Source of the DNA: Desulfonatronum lacustre DSM 10312 | Lineage (GTDB): Bacteria; Desulfobacterota; Desulfovibrionia; Desulfovibrionales; Desulfonatronaceae | Direction of reading: 5' to 3' | Length of the DNA stretch: 64,000 bases | Assembly: GCF_000519265.1 (NCBI RefSeq) | Contig: NZ_KI912608.1 | Span: 3,339,421 to 3,403,420, forward strand | Shown here: piece by piece, positions 31,938-41,044 of the stretch | Layout: each line of letters begins with the position of its first letter | Numbering within the stretch: position 1 is the first letter of the stretch | Program-made: the position numbers and the translations under genes | The notes under the pieces: model-generated | Seen by the model: the letters and a program-made list of their open reading frames with translations, nothing else | The model's database searches: none | What the model was told of the DNA's origin: nothing

Positions 31938-34229
31938 ATGTCCAGCAAAATTGGTGTATATATTTGCGAAGGTTGCGACATTGGCCCTCAACTGAATGCA
32001 GGGCAACTCGCGGAATTCGTGCAAAGTGAATACGGCGGCAGCTGCCCGGTGATCAAGACCGCTCCGGTGCTATGCAGCCAGGAAGGCAAGTCCATGATCC
32101 AGGCGGATATTGACGCTGAAACCATTGATGGCGTCGCTGTCTGTGCATGCTCTCCCCGAGTGAAGTGGGACATTTTTCAGTTCGGTGAAAAGGCAGTTGT
32201 GGAGCGCGTCAATTTGCGCGAGCAGTGCGCCTGGACGTATGCCCGTCCTGAAGCCGACACGACGGCCGAAGGTGAAGTGCCGGAAACCCTGCGGATGATG
32301 GCTCAGGACTATATTCGGATGGGCATTATCAAGTTGCAGAAGTACGTTGTTCCGCAACCTGAGATTCCGGAAGTTACCAAGACCATTCTGGTGGTCGGTG
32401 GTGGGAACACCGGTCTGACCGCCGCCCTGGGCGGCGCCAAGCTGGGCTACGATGTGGTCCTTTTGGAGAAGCAGGGACAATTGGGCGGTTTCGCGGCTCA
32501 GATGTACAAGCAGGTGCCGTACACCTACCCCTACACCCAGGCTATTCCGACAGGCGTGGACAAGAAGATCAACGACGTTTCCGCCAACGACAAGATTCGT
32601 GTATTCACCGGGTCTACGTTGAGCAAGCTTGAGGGCGCTCCCGGTCAGTACACCGCCGTGATCGCCACCGGCAACGGCGAGGAACGCATTCCCGTCGGTT
32701 CCGTTGTCCTGGCCACCGGATGGAAGCCCTTTGATCCCGAGGCTCGAGTCGTGGAGACCGAAGCCCCGAAGGAGGAGAGCAAGGAAGGCGAGGAGATCGC
32801 CGTCGTAGATACTCCGGAAATTCAGAAGGGCGAAAATGTTTTGGCCCCGCTCGGGCACGGCAAGTTCACCAACGTGATCACCAACGTGGACATGGAGTTG
32901 ATGGCCAAAAAAGGTGAACTGCTCCGGCCTTCCGACGGCCGTCCCGTTCAGTCCGTGGCCTTCATCCAGTGCGCCGGGCAGCGTTCCACCGAGGAAGGGC
33001 ACCTGCCGTACTGTTCCTCGGTCTGCTGCATGGTTTCGCTGAAGCAGGCCGGCTATCTGCGGGAAAAGAACCCCAACGGCAAGGCCTTCATCATCTATAA
33101 GGACATGATCGTCCCCGGTGTTCAGGAGCTGTACTACAAGGCCGCTCAGGACGATCCCGGCATTTTCCTGACCAAGGGCGACGTGATCGAGGTCAAGGAA
33201 GATTCGGACGGGGGGATCATCGTCCAGGCTGAAAATACTTTGCTTGGCGAACCCTTGGAGATCAAGGTCGACGTCCTGGTGCTGGCCACGGGCATGGTGC
33301 CCACGACCCTGGCCGAGCCGATCATGAACTTCGCCTATCGCCAGGGACCGGCATTCCCGGATTTGAATCTGTTCAACGGTTTTGCCGATTCCAACTACAT
33401 CTGCTTTCCTTACGAGACTCGACGGACCGGCGTTTATTCCGCCGGCTGCGTCCATCAGCCCATGCTCATGGGTGCCGCGGAGGACGACGCTTCGGGGGCC
33501 GTGCTCAAGGCCATCCAGTGCCTTGAGTCCATCAATCGCGGCATGGCCGTCCATCCGCGGTCCGGTGACATTTCCTTCCCCAAGTTCAACATGGTCCGGT
33601 GCACTCAGTGTAAGCGCTGCACCGAGGAGTGCCCCTTCGGCGCCCTGGACGACGATGAAAAGGGTACGCCGCAACCCAACCCGACCCGCTGCCGCCGTTG
33701 CGGCACCTGCATGGGCGCGTGTCCGGAGCGCGTGATCTCCTTCGAGGAGTACAACGTGGACATGATCGCCTCGATGATCAAGGAAAACGAAGTTCCGGAC
33801 GACATTGACGAAGGCGGTCCCCGGGTCATCGTGTTCGTCTGCGAGAACGACGCCTATCCGGCTCTGGATATGGCCGCGTTCCAAGGCAAGAAATGGTCTC
33901 CGTACGTCAGGTTCATCTCCGTCCGTTGCCTGGGCTCCATCAACAGCATCTGGGTTGCCGACTCCATGTCCAAGGGCATTGACGGCGTCCTGCTGCTGGG
34001 CTGCAAATACGGCGACGACTACCAGTGTCACTTTGCCAAGGGCAGCGAGCTCTGCAACAAGCGGATGGAGAACATCGCCGAGACCCTCGGACGCTTGCAA
34101 TTGGAACCGGAGCGGGTCCAGCAGAAGCAGGTGGCCATTGACGAATACGACAAGGTCCCGCAGATGATCGACGACTTCATGAATCACATCATCGACGACA
34201 TCGGCGCCAACCCATACAAAGGCTTCTAG
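31938..34229 (+). CDS. qmoB: QmoB, quinone-interacting membrane-bound oxidoreductase subunit B
   Basis: A 763-residue HdrA/MvhD-type flavo-iron-sulfur protein. The FAD motif ILVVGGGNTGLTAALGG lies near residue 150. Two ferredoxin-like cysteine groups, CTQCKRCTEECP and CRRCGTCMGACP, lie near 555-595. The C-terminal 130 residues match the MvhD delta-subunit family (RFISVRCLGSINSIW, LLGCKYGDDYQCHF). The family context suggests electron transfer and possibly bifurcation with AprBA. GGGAGG lies just before the ATG. It joins qmoA and qmoC in one operon. Confidence 0.96.
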   Translation: MSSKIGVYICEGCDIGPQLNAGQLAEFVQSEYGGSCPVIKTAPVLCSQEGKSMIQADIDAETIDGVAVCACSPRVKWDIFQFGEKAVVERVNLREQCAWTYARPEADTTAEGEVPETLRMMAQDYIRMGIIKLQKYVVPQPEIPEVTKTILVVGGGNTGLTAALGGAKLGYDVVLLEKQGQLGGFAAQMYKQVPYTYPYTQAIPTGVDKKINDVSANDKIRVFTGSTLSKLEGAPGQYTAVIATGNGEERIPVGSVVLATGWKPFDPEARVVETEAPKEESKEGEEIAVVDTPEIQKGENVLAPLGHGKFTNVITNVDMELMAKKGELLRPSDGRPVQSVAFIQCAGQRSTEEGHLPYCSSVCCMVSLKQAGYLREKNPNGKAFIIYKDMIVPGVQELYYKAAQDDPGIFLTKGDVIEVKEDSDGGIIVQAENTLLGEPLEIKVDVLVLATGMVPTTLAEPIMNFAYRQGPAFPDLNLFNGFADSNYICFPYETRRTGVYSAGCVHQPMLMGAAEDDASGAVLKAIQCLESINRGMAVHPRSGDISFPKFNMVRCTQCKRCTEECPFGALDDDEKGTPQPNPTRCRRCGTCMGACPERVISFEEYNVDMIASMIKENEVPDDIDEGGPRVIVFVCENDAYPALDMAAFQGKKWSPYVRFISVRCLGSINSIWVADSMSKGIDGVLLLGCKYGDDYQCHFAKGSELCNKRMENIAETLGRLQLEPERVQQKQVAIDEYDKVPQMIDDFMNHIIDDIGANPYKGF

Positions 34230-34242
34230 GAGGTGACGGAAT

Positions 34243-35415
34243 ATGGCACAAGTTAAACGCATTGAGCCCGATCTGCAGTTCATTCAGGAGATGCAGGCCG
34301 CGGGCGGAGAATCACTCAAGAAATGCTATCAATGCGCCACGTGTTCCGTGGTCTGCCCCCTGTCGCCGGAGGAAAATCCCTACCCGCGCAAGGAAATGAT
34401 CTGGGCACAGTGGGGATTGAAAGACAAGCTGGTGGGCGATCTGGACATGTGGCTCTGCCACAATTGCGGTACCTGTTCGGACCAGTGTCCGCGCGGCGCG
34501 AAACCCGCTGACCTGATGGCGGCCATGCGCAACATGGCCTACCAGAACATCGCGCAACCGACGATCATGGGCAAATTCATGAGTTCGGCCAAGTACCTGC
34601 CGATCCTGGCCGGTATCCCCGCTCTGATCTTCCTGGTCGCTTGGTTCGTGACCTCCGGCTTTTTTGGTACGCCGGTGGATGAAAATGGTCAGGTGCTGTA
34701 CCGCTTGGTCTTCCCCCAAACGGCCTTTATTGACCCGCTATTCGGCTTGATCGCCGTGGCAGTGCTCGTGATTTTCGCCAGGGGCGTGCTTTCCCTGATC
34801 AAAATCTTCAATGATTCACCACAAGCGCCCATGGGCGGGGTACCCGTATTGACCGTGCTCAAATCCACATGGCAGGTGATCATCGACGAGATTCTCTCCC
34901 ACACAAAGTGGAAGGAGTGCGGTGGAGACAATACTGACCGCTACTACGGGCATATGGGAATATTCTTTGGCTTTGTCGGTCTGTTCATCGTGACGGCCTA
35001 TGTGGGTGTTGCTTACTGGCTGGGCGTGTTCACCGGCTGGGACTTGATGACCCCGTTGAGCCTGTGGAACCCTTTTAAGATTCTGGCGAACATTGCTTCC
35101 ATCGCCTTGCTCGTCGGCTTGGTGCTGGTGACCAAACGGCGCTTGAACCTGGACGACGCGAAATTCAAGTCGTCCTACTACGACTGGTACCTGTTGGGCG
35201 TGATCTGGGTCGTGGCCCTCTCCGGCATGTTCAGTCAGCTGTTGCGCTTGGCCAATGTCCCCGGCGCAGCCTACCCGATGTACTATATTCACTTGGTGAG
35301 CATCTTCATGCTGTTCGCTTATCTGCCGTGGTCCAAATTGGCTCACCTGGTCTACCGAACAGTGGCCTTGGGCTATGCGCGGCACATCGGCAGGTCGCCC
35401 AAACCGCAAGCTTAG
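34243..35415 (+). CDS. qmoC: QmoC, quinone-interacting membrane-bound oxidoreductase subunit C
   Basis: A 390-residue fusion of an HdrC-like iron-sulfur part and a membrane cytochrome b part. CYQCATCSVVCP and CHNCGTCSDQCP in the first 90 residues bind two 4Fe-4S clusters. From about residue 120 there are six hydrophobic segments with His residues suited to heme b, as in the NarI/HdrE-like family. It oxidises menaquinol in the membrane and feeds electrons to QmoAB and then AprBA. AGGAGG precedes the ATG; a terminator follows the stop. Confidence 0.96.
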   Translation: MAQVKRIEPDLQFIQEMQAAGGESLKKCYQCATCSVVCPLSPEENPYPRKEMIWAQWGLKDKLVGDLDMWLCHNCGTCSDQCPRGAKPADLMAAMRNMAYQNIAQPTIMGKFMSSAKYLPILAGIPALIFLVAWFVTSGFFGTPVDENGQVLYRLVFPQTAFIDPLFGLIAVAVLVIFARGVLSLIKIFNDSPQAPMGGVPVLTVLKSTWQVIIDEILSHTKWKECGGDNTDRYYGHMGIFFGFVGLFIVTAYVGVAYWLGVFTGWDLMTPLSLWNPFKILANIASIALLVGLVLVTKRRLNLDDAKFKSSYYDWYLLGVIWVVALSGMFSQLLRLANVPGAAYPMYYIHLVSIFMLFAYLPWSKLAHLVYRTVALGYARHIGRSPKPQA

Positions 35416-35440
35416 AGCCTCGTCTCTTCGCGTGATGATC

Positions 35441-35472
35441 AAAACCAGGGTCGTGAGACCCTGGTTTTTTTT
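35441..35472 (+). terminator. Rho-independent terminator after qmoC
   Basis: AAAACCAGGGTC, loop GTGA, GACCCTGGTTTT with continued T-run. A 12-bp stem and eight Ts end the qmo transcript. Confidence 0.92.
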
Positions 35473-35488
35473 AGGTCGAGCGTAGCCC

Positions 35489-35517
35489 TTGTCAGAACGA
35501 GTCGTTCAAGCTATATT
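35489..35517 (+). promoter_or_regulatory. rpmE promoter
   Basis: TTGTCA (35489-35494), 17-base spacer, TATATT (35512-35517). Both hexamers match the sigma-70 consensus at five of six positions. It lies between the qmoC terminator and the rpmE ATG. Confidence 0.7.
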
Positions 35518-35553
35518 TTCTGTTTCCGCAAATACACCAAGGAGTCATTTCCA

Positions 35554-35772
35554 ATGAAGAAAGAGATTCATCCTGAAATAAGCAAGCGCAAGATCCACTG
35601 CGCCTGCGGACATGAAATTGAGGCTTTGACCACCCAGCGCAACGACGTCCAGATGGAAATCTGCGCCAACTGCCATCCCTTCTACACCGGCAAGCAACGT
35701 TTCGTGGACACGGCCGGGCGGATCGACCGCTTCAAAAAGAAGTATGCTTCCGTCGCCGGCGGCAAGGCCTGA
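35554..35772 (+). CDS. rpmE: 50S ribosomal protein L31
   Basis: A 72-residue L31 of the zinc-binding (C+) type: CAC near residues 16-18 and CANC near 37-40 supply the four Cys ligands, and [20 protein letters not shown] is the family signature. It is part of the large ribosomal subunit at the subunit bridge. AAGGAG precedes the ATG. It is followed 200 bp later by prfA and prmC, a common translation-gene neighbourhood in the group. Confidence 0.97.
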   Translation: MKKEIHPEISKRKIHCACGHEIEALTTQRNDVQMEICANCHPFYTGKQRFVDTAGRIDRFKKKYASVAGGKA

Positions 35773-35972
35773 TTTGGAGAGCCTCCCCAACTGCGTCCAT
35801 CCTCCCAAGCTTAAGGAATACGCCTGCGCGTTCACGGGCATGACCCAACGACGATGTAGGCGTTGTTCTTCTGCCGAGGCTTCACCCGGTGCCTCTTTTG
35901 GGCCGATGCCCTTAGGACTTGTTTGAACTTCCCGGTCACGTAATTTGCATTTCCAAGATGGACTGACTCGCC

Positions 35973-37049
35973 ATGTTCGCCAAGCTCGAAAGCTTGCAGG
36001 AAAAATACCAGGAATTGGAACGTGAACTCAGTTCCGCCGAGGTCTTCACCGATCAGGAGCGCTATCGGCAACTGACCAAACGGCATGCCGAGCTGGGCGA
36101 GATCGTTTCCGTCTATCGGGAATTCACTCGTCTTTCGGCCGATGCACATTCCAACAAGGAACTGTTCAGCGATTCAGACCCGGAAATCCGGGAAATGGCT
36201 CGGGCCGAGGCGACGCAGTTGGAGGAGCAGTTGGAGACGCTGCGGCTCCGGTTGCAGATTCTTCTGCTTCCCAAAGATCCTTTGGACGACCGGAACGTGA
36301 TTCTGGAAATCCGAGCCGGAACCGGCGGCGAAGAGGCGGCTCTTTTTGCCTCGGATCTCTTCCGAATGTACATGCGGTATGCGGAGCGAGTCGGCCTGCG
36401 CACGGAATTGATTCAGGCCAGCGAGAGCGGTACCGGCGGGTTCAAGGAAGTCATCGCCGCCATATCTGGAGACAAGGTTTACAGCCGGCTCAAGCACGAG
36501 TCCGGGGTGCACCGGGTCCAACGCGTCCCGGCCACGGAATCCCAGGGCCGGATCCACACTTCCGCCGTGACCGTGGCCATTTTGCCCGAAGCCGAGGAAG
36601 TGGACGTGCACATCGATCCAAGCGACGTGCGCGTGGACGTGTATCGCTCTTCAGGTCCCGGGGGGCAAAGCGTAAACACCACGGACTCCGCCGTGCGCGT
36701 GACCCACATCCCCACGGGGCTGGTGGTCATTTGTCAGGACGAAAAGTCGCAGCACAAGAACCGGGCCAAGGCCATGAAAGTCCTCCGCTCCCGACTGCTC
36801 AAGGCCAAGCAGGACGAACAAAAAGCCTCCTACGATCAGAACAGAAAGAATCAGGTCGGCAGCGGAGACCGTTCCGAGCGGATTCGAACCTACAATTTCC
36901 CACAGGGGCGAATCACGGACCATCGCATCAACCTCACCCTATATCGTTTGGAATCCGTGCTGGAAGGGGAGATGGACGAGTTGGTGAACGCCCTGGTCCA
37001 GCACTATCAGACTGAAGCCTTGAAAGCCGAATCCGACGACGGATATTGA
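35973..37049 (+). CDS. prfA: Peptide chain release factor 1
   Basis: A 358-residue class-I release factor. The GGQ motif is in [18 protein letters not shown] near residue 230, and the stop-codon-reading PAT tripeptide is in RVPATESQG near 187, which marks RF1 (UAA/UAG) rather than RF2. Length is normal. The next gene, prmC, methylates the GGQ glutamine, and the two are nearly adjacent. The ribosome site is weak. Confidence 0.97.
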   Translation: MFAKLESLQEKYQELERELSSAEVFTDQERYRQLTKRHAELGEIVSVYREFTRLSADAHSNKELFSDSDPEIREMARAEATQLEEQLETLRLRLQILLLPKDPLDDRNVILEIRAGTGGEEAALFASDLFRMYMRYAERVGLRTELIQASESGTGGFKEVIAAISGDKVYSRLKHESGVHRVQRVPATESQGRIHTSAVTVAILPEAEEVDVHIDPSDVRVDVYRSSGPGGQSVNTTDSAVRVTHIPTGLVVICQDEKSQHKNRAKAMKVLRSRLLKAKQDEQKASYDQNRKNQVGSGDRSERIRTYNFPQGRITDHRINLTLYRLESVLEGEMDELVNALVQHYQTEALKAESDDGY

Positions 37050-37051
37050 AC

Positions 37052-37921
37052 ATGTCGCCGTCGCGACCCACATTGCGTGAAATCCTCGCCAAAAGCACCC
37101 AGTTTCTTACCACGAAGCAAGTAGACTCGCCTCGCCTGAGTGCGGAACTCGTCACCGCGCATGCATTGGGGCTGAATCGACTCGATCTTTTTCTGGATCT
37201 GGACAAGCCTCTGAGCGAACCGGAGCTGGCCCGAATTCGTCCGCTCCTGGCGAGGCGGGGAACCGGCGAACCCATGGCCTATATCCTGGGGCGTCGCGAA
37301 TTCTACGGGCTGGACTTCCATGTCTCTCCCGAAGTGCTGATTCCTCGTCCGGATACCGAGTTGGGTGTCGAGCTTGCACTGAAGCTGTTTGACCGGGAGC
37401 AATCCTTTTGTTTTGTCGACGTCGGTACCGGCAGTGGGGCGCTTTGCGTCACTCTGCTTAAACTTTTTCCCCAGGCTCGGGCCGTGGCGACGGATATTTC
37501 TTCTGGCGCACTGAACGTCGCGACCGGAAATTTGCGGCGACACGGCGTGGATCACCGCTGCTTACGGATCAGGGGGGACTTGTTGCGGCACGTGAAAGGA
37601 CGCAGCCTGGATTTGATCGTGGCCAACCTGCCGTATATCGGGGAGAAAGAGGCAAAGAGCCTGAGCCGGGAAGTCGTCGCCTTCGAGCCCAGCCTCGCCC
37701 TTTTCGGAGGATTGGAAGGCGATGAACTGTTTCCTCCCCTGTTACGTGACGCTCAGGAAGTCCTGGTCAACGGCGGGGTTGTGCTTCTGGAAGTCGGAAC
37801 GGGTCAGGCGCCGGGCCTTTGTGAGCGAATTCGGGATATGTCGCCCCGATGGGCGGACATCGCGATTCATAACGATCTCGCGGGTCATGAGCGATATGTC
37901 CAGGCCCGGTTGCGATGGTGA
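37052..37921 (+). CDS. prmC: Release factor glutamine N5-methyltransferase
   Basis: A 289-residue class-I methyltransferase with the N-terminal PrmC helical domain, the GEPMAYILGRREFYGL and VSPEVLIPRPDTE signatures, and the SAM-binding VDVGTGSGALCVTLL. The catalytic motif is NLPYI instead of the usual NPPYI. It methylates the Gln of the GGQ motif in RF1/RF2. Start: ATG 37052, two bases after the prfA stop; a TTG at 37046 would overlap but is unlikely. Confidence 0.93.
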   Translation: MSPSRPTLREILAKSTQFLTTKQVDSPRLSAELVTAHALGLNRLDLFLDLDKPLSEPELARIRPLLARRGTGEPMAYILGRREFYGLDFHVSPEVLIPRPDTELGVELALKLFDREQSFCFVDVGTGSGALCVTLLKLFPQARAVATDISSGALNVATGNLRRHGVDHRCLRIRGDLLRHVKGRSLDLIVANLPYIGEKEAKSLSREVVAFEPSLALFGGLEGDELFPPLLRDAQEVLVNGGVVLLEVGTGQAPGLCERIRDMSPRWADIAIHNDLAGHERYVQARLRW

Positions 37922-38079
37922 CGTTCGTGGTTTCAGTGTTGTGAAAAGAAAACGCCATTAGTTGCGAAAGCAACGAATTCTGAAAGGCGGTCGAGAATGA
38001 AAGCTAGGTATTTCAGGGTGTAACTGAATGTCATGGAGCGGTACGTTCATTGCATGGTCGTGACGCAGAAGGAGTGCGC

Positions 38080-39012
38080 ATGATCTGTCAAAAAACAATT
38101 AAAAAATCCATCCAGTGTTCAGGCATCGGCTTGCACAAGGGCCGCAAGGTCCGTCTTGTATTGCGTCCGGCTGCCGAGGATACCGGGATCGTCTTTGCCT
38201 TGCACGGCGAGGACGGTGTTCGCTTCCACAGGCCGTCCGCGGATGCCGTGGTGGAGACGACCATGGCCACGACTCTCGGGTTCGGCGGCCAGCGACTCGC
38301 TACCGTGGAGCATCTCCTGGCCGCCGTCCGTGGCTTGGAAATCGACAATTTGTTCGTGGAAGTGGAGGGAGACGAAGTGCCGATCATGGACGGCAGTTCG
38401 GCCTCCTTTATTTTTTTGCTTCGTGCAGCCGGTTTTCGACGTCAGAACAAGCCTCGAAAGCTGCTGACCCTGAAGAAGCCCATTGAGTTTCAACAGGACG
38501 GCAAGTGGATCAAGGCGCGCCCCTCGAAGCGGCTGACCGTGGATTATACCATCAACTTCAATCACCCCATGGTCGGAACGCAGAAGTTTTTCGTGGAGTG
38601 CAATCCCGAAACCTTCACCCGGCATGTGGCCAAGGCCAGGACCTTCGGCTTCATGCGCGAGGTCGAATATTTGCGGCGTAACGGGTTGGCCCTGGGCGGC
38701 TCCTTGGACAACGCGGTGGTGCTGGATGAATACGGCGTGATCAATCCGGAAGGGCTGCGCTATCCCGACGAGTTCGTTCGGCACAAGGTGTTGGATTTCA
38801 TCGGGGATCTTTTCGTTCTCGGAATGCCCATGACCGGCGACTTCGAGGTATATTGCTCCGGCCATGCCCTGAACAACGCCTTTGCCAGATACATCGTGGA
38901 GCATCAGGCAGATTATCTGGAAGTCGACGTTTGCGGCGAGCAACCCGTGCCTGCCGAGATCGTTCTGCCCTCGCTGTCCGAGGTCCCTGTGACCTCCCAA
39001 GTGTGGAATTAA
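38080..39012 (+). CDS. lpxC: UDP-3-O-acyl-N-acetylglucosamine deacetylase
   Basis: A 310-residue zinc deacetylase, the committed step of lipid A synthesis. Zinc ligands are visible in TVEHLLAAVRGLEIDN (His near 77), HKVLDFIGDL (His and Asp near 237-241), and GHALNN supplies the catalytic His. Start: ATG 38080 with AAGGAG six bases upstream; the frame from 38050 lacks one. Its presence confirms an outer membrane with lipid A. It is followed by a strong terminator. Confidence 0.97.
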   Translation: MICQKTIKKSIQCSGIGLHKGRKVRLVLRPAAEDTGIVFALHGEDGVRFHRPSADAVVETTMATTLGFGGQRLATVEHLLAAVRGLEIDNLFVEVEGDEVPIMDGSSASFIFLLRAAGFRRQNKPRKLLTLKKPIEFQQDGKWIKARPSKRLTVDYTINFNHPMVGTQKFFVECNPETFTRHVAKARTFGFMREVEYLRRNGLALGGSLDNAVVLDEYGVINPEGLRYPDEFVRHKVLDFIGDLFVLGMPMTGDFEVYCSGHALNNAFARYIVEHQADYLEVDVCGEQPVPAEIVLPSLSEVPVTSQVWN

Positions 39013-39047
39013 ACCCGTCCCTCCTTTCGTCGTATCAGCGGCGTTTT

Positions 39048-39078
39048 GCCCCGTTCGATTTCGAACGGGGCTTTTTTT
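39048..39078 (+). terminator. Rho-independent terminator after lpxC
   Basis: GCCCCGTTCGA, a short TT loop, TCGAACGGGGC, then seven Ts. Confidence 0.92.
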
Positions 39079-39096
39079 ATGGATTTCGGGCGACTA

Positions 39097-39126
39097 TTGA
39101 CACTTCTGATCCGTGCTTGGCATTAT
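39097..39126 (+). promoter_or_regulatory. Promoter of the 39224 gene
   Basis: TTGACA (39097-39102), 18-base spacer, CATTAT (39121-39126; 4/6 match). It lies right after the lpxC terminator and about 100 bases before the ATG of the small unknown gene. Confidence 0.5.
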
Positions 39127-39223
39127 CCCCCGCTGGTCAGCACCGACGCCGGGCGTATGGCGGGGCCGGCGGATTCCATGCCGGGTCTTCGGCGAAAAAT
39201 GTAACCGTAGAGATAGCAGTTTT

Positions 39224-39622
39224 ATGGACTCCCATCACCTCCAAAGCATTTTTACACCGCAACGGCTGGAGCGGATTTTTCCTGCGCAACGAAGCACGGA
39301 TTTTTTCGAGGCCCTGTACGGCGACGCCGACGAAGCGGCTTTTGACGTCAAGTTGGCCTTTAACGGCGATGCGGCGGGTCGGTTGAACTTTCAGTTTCAG
39401 TTGGTCCAGCGGCCGGGCAAATGTCTGGCTTGCAACCTGACCTACGGCCTGCCCAAGGTCTTCATTCGTCATCCGGTGATCAACATGACCGGTCTCGTCG
39501 CGGACATCGCGGCGGCCTTGGACCTGCCCGCTTCCCGCCTGCAATGGAACCTGGACCAGACCGAACCCCACCGTCAGGATCTGCACGTTATTCCCCTGCC
39601 TATTACGATCCTGCCGGAATAA
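39224..39622 (+). CDS. Conserved small protein of unknown function
   Basis: A 132-residue protein with no domain I can name. It starts MDSHHLQSIFTPQRLERIFP and has a beta-rich middle with a C-x-L-A-C-N segment (GKCLACNLTYGLPKVF) and a C-terminal IPLPITILPE. The arrangement after lpxC is one I associate with Desulfovibrionales, where such genes are annotated as hypothetical or misnamed. It probably has its own promoter. The ribosome site is weak, so an earlier start is possible. It converges with mtaB. Confidence 0.6.
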   Translation: MDSHHLQSIFTPQRLERIFPAQRSTDFFEALYGDADEAAFDVKLAFNGDAAGRLNFQFQLVQRPGKCLACNLTYGLPKVFIRHPVINMTGLVADIAAALDLPASRLQWNLDQTEPHRQDLHVIPLPITILPE

Positions 39623-39641
39623 CCGCCTCGTTCGCGTTTGC

Positions 39642-41015
39642 TCATTGAGCTGCTTCATCACCCAGAACGCACTTCAGGCCCCAATCTCGGCCCTTGAGCG
39701 TCGCACCCACGGGACGAACGCGGACTAATTGCCGTGTGGCGAGTACGCGTGTTTTGCCGTCCGTCCCGCCTGCGTTCTCCTCCGGTCCTTCCGACTGCTG
39801 GACCAGTCGGCACGGCACGTAGTACTCGCATTTGCCCCGAAACGGGGCGGTTCCTTCCACAACCATGGTCACCGCGGCGCACTCGGCCAGAGCGCGAAGA
39901 AAGCCTCGACGCTTGGTCCCGGTCAGGGCACGCAGTTGTCGGGCGCGATCCCGGCGAGCCTCCTCCGGCACCTGGTCCAGGCGATCCGCCGCCGGAGTTC
40001 CGGGCCGGGGAGAAAAGGGGAAGACGTGGGCGTAGGTCAGGGGTAAGGCGGAGCAGAACTCCAGGGTTTCCCGAAAATGGACATCCTGCTCGCCGGGGAA
40101 GCCGGTGAGCAGGTCCGCACCCAGAGCGTAGAGGCCCAGCCGATGCTCCAGTCGGTGGCAGAAGTCCAGGATGGTCTCGGGCTGGTAATGGCCCCGGCCC
40201 ATGGCCTTCAAGACCGCCGGACTGGCGCTCTGCAGGGAGAGGTGCAGGTGCGGACAAAGCAGCCGCGACCCGGAGATTACGTCCAGGGCCTTGCTTCCCA
40301 GCATGGCCGGATCCAGGGAGCTGAGCCGCAGCCTGGCCCGTTGGCCCCACATCGGCGCGAAAGTCCGGTCCAACGTCAGAACAAGGTCCCAGAAGTCGCA
40401 TCGGGGCTGAAGATCCTGGCCGTAGAGCCGGAGATTGACGCCGATCAAGCTGATCTCCCGGAATCCCGCCGCAAGCAGACGCCGGACCTCTTCGATCACC
40501 TCCCCCGGCTCCCGGCTTCGTCCCGGCCCTCTGGCCAGGGGCACGATGCAATAGGTGCAGCCATGCGAACAGCCGTCCTGGACCTTGACCTGGGCCCGGG
40601 CACGCCGAAAGTCCGAGACGCCTGCCAACATGTTCACTATGGGCTTTGAGCCGGAGGACAGTTCCTCTGCGGACTGTTGCAGCAACGGCTCCGGTCCTTC
40701 CAGAAGTCTTCCTCGATCCTGCGTTCCGATAACCCCGACCACCCCGGGAAGGCCGCGCAACTCCGGACCAAAGGTCTGGGCCGCGCATCCGGTGATTACG
40801 ATCCGGGCCTTGGGCGCGCTCCGATACAGAGCCGCCGTGGTCTTGCGCAGCTCGGCCACGGCCTTGGCGGTTACGGCGCAGGAATGGATCAGAATCACGT
40901 CAGCCTGAACAGCTTCCGCAACCTGTACATGTCCTTGACCAGTCCAGTGCTCCAGAATGACCTGGGATTCGTATTGGTTAACCTTGCAGCCGAACGTGGT
41001 CAGGTGGAAGCGCAT
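39642..41015 (-). CDS. mtaB: MiaB/MtaB-like tRNA methylthiotransferase
   Basis: A 457-residue radical SAM methylthiotransferase. The N-terminal UPF0004 part supplies three Cys (FGCKVNQYES, HSCAV, TGCAAQ) and the radical SAM part has CSHGCTYC within VQDGCSHGCTYCIVPLARG; a C-terminal TRAM-like region follows. The FGCKVNQYE form and length point to MtaB, which makes ms2t6A37 in tRNA, rather than MiaB. Start: ATG 41015; the open frame continues into mnmA and was not used. It lies 29 bases after mnmA, the end of a gatC-gatA-mnmA-mtaB run. Confidence 0.88.
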   Translation of the reverse strand: MRFHLTTFGCKVNQYESQVILEHWTGQGHVQVAEAVQADVILIHSCAVTAKAVAELRKTTAALYRSAPKARIVITGCAAQTFGPELRGLPGVVGVIGTQDRGRLLEGPEPLLQQSAEELSSGSKPIVNMLAGVSDFRRARAQVKVQDGCSHGCTYCIVPLARGPGRSREPGEVIEEVRRLLAAGFREISLIGVNLRLYGQDLQPRCDFWDLVLTLDRTFAPMWGQRARLRLSSLDPAMLGSKALDVISGSRLLCPHLHLSLQSASPAVLKAMGRGHYQPETILDFCHRLEHRLGLYALGADLLTGFPGEQDVHFRETLEFCSALPLTYAHVFPFSPRPGTPAADRLDQVPEEARRDRARQLRALTGTKRRGFLRALAECAAVTMVVEGTAPFRGKCEYYVPCRLVQQSEGPEENAGGTDGKTRVLATRQLVRVRPVGATLKGRDWGLKCVLGDEAAQ

Positions 41016-41044
41016 GATTCGAATGTTCTTCAAAAGGCGAAAGT

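Noticed and set aside
32070-34283. A 737-codon open frame antisense to qmoB
   Set aside because: Same cause as for aprA: codon bias of a highly expressed gene. No ribosome site or domain was found.
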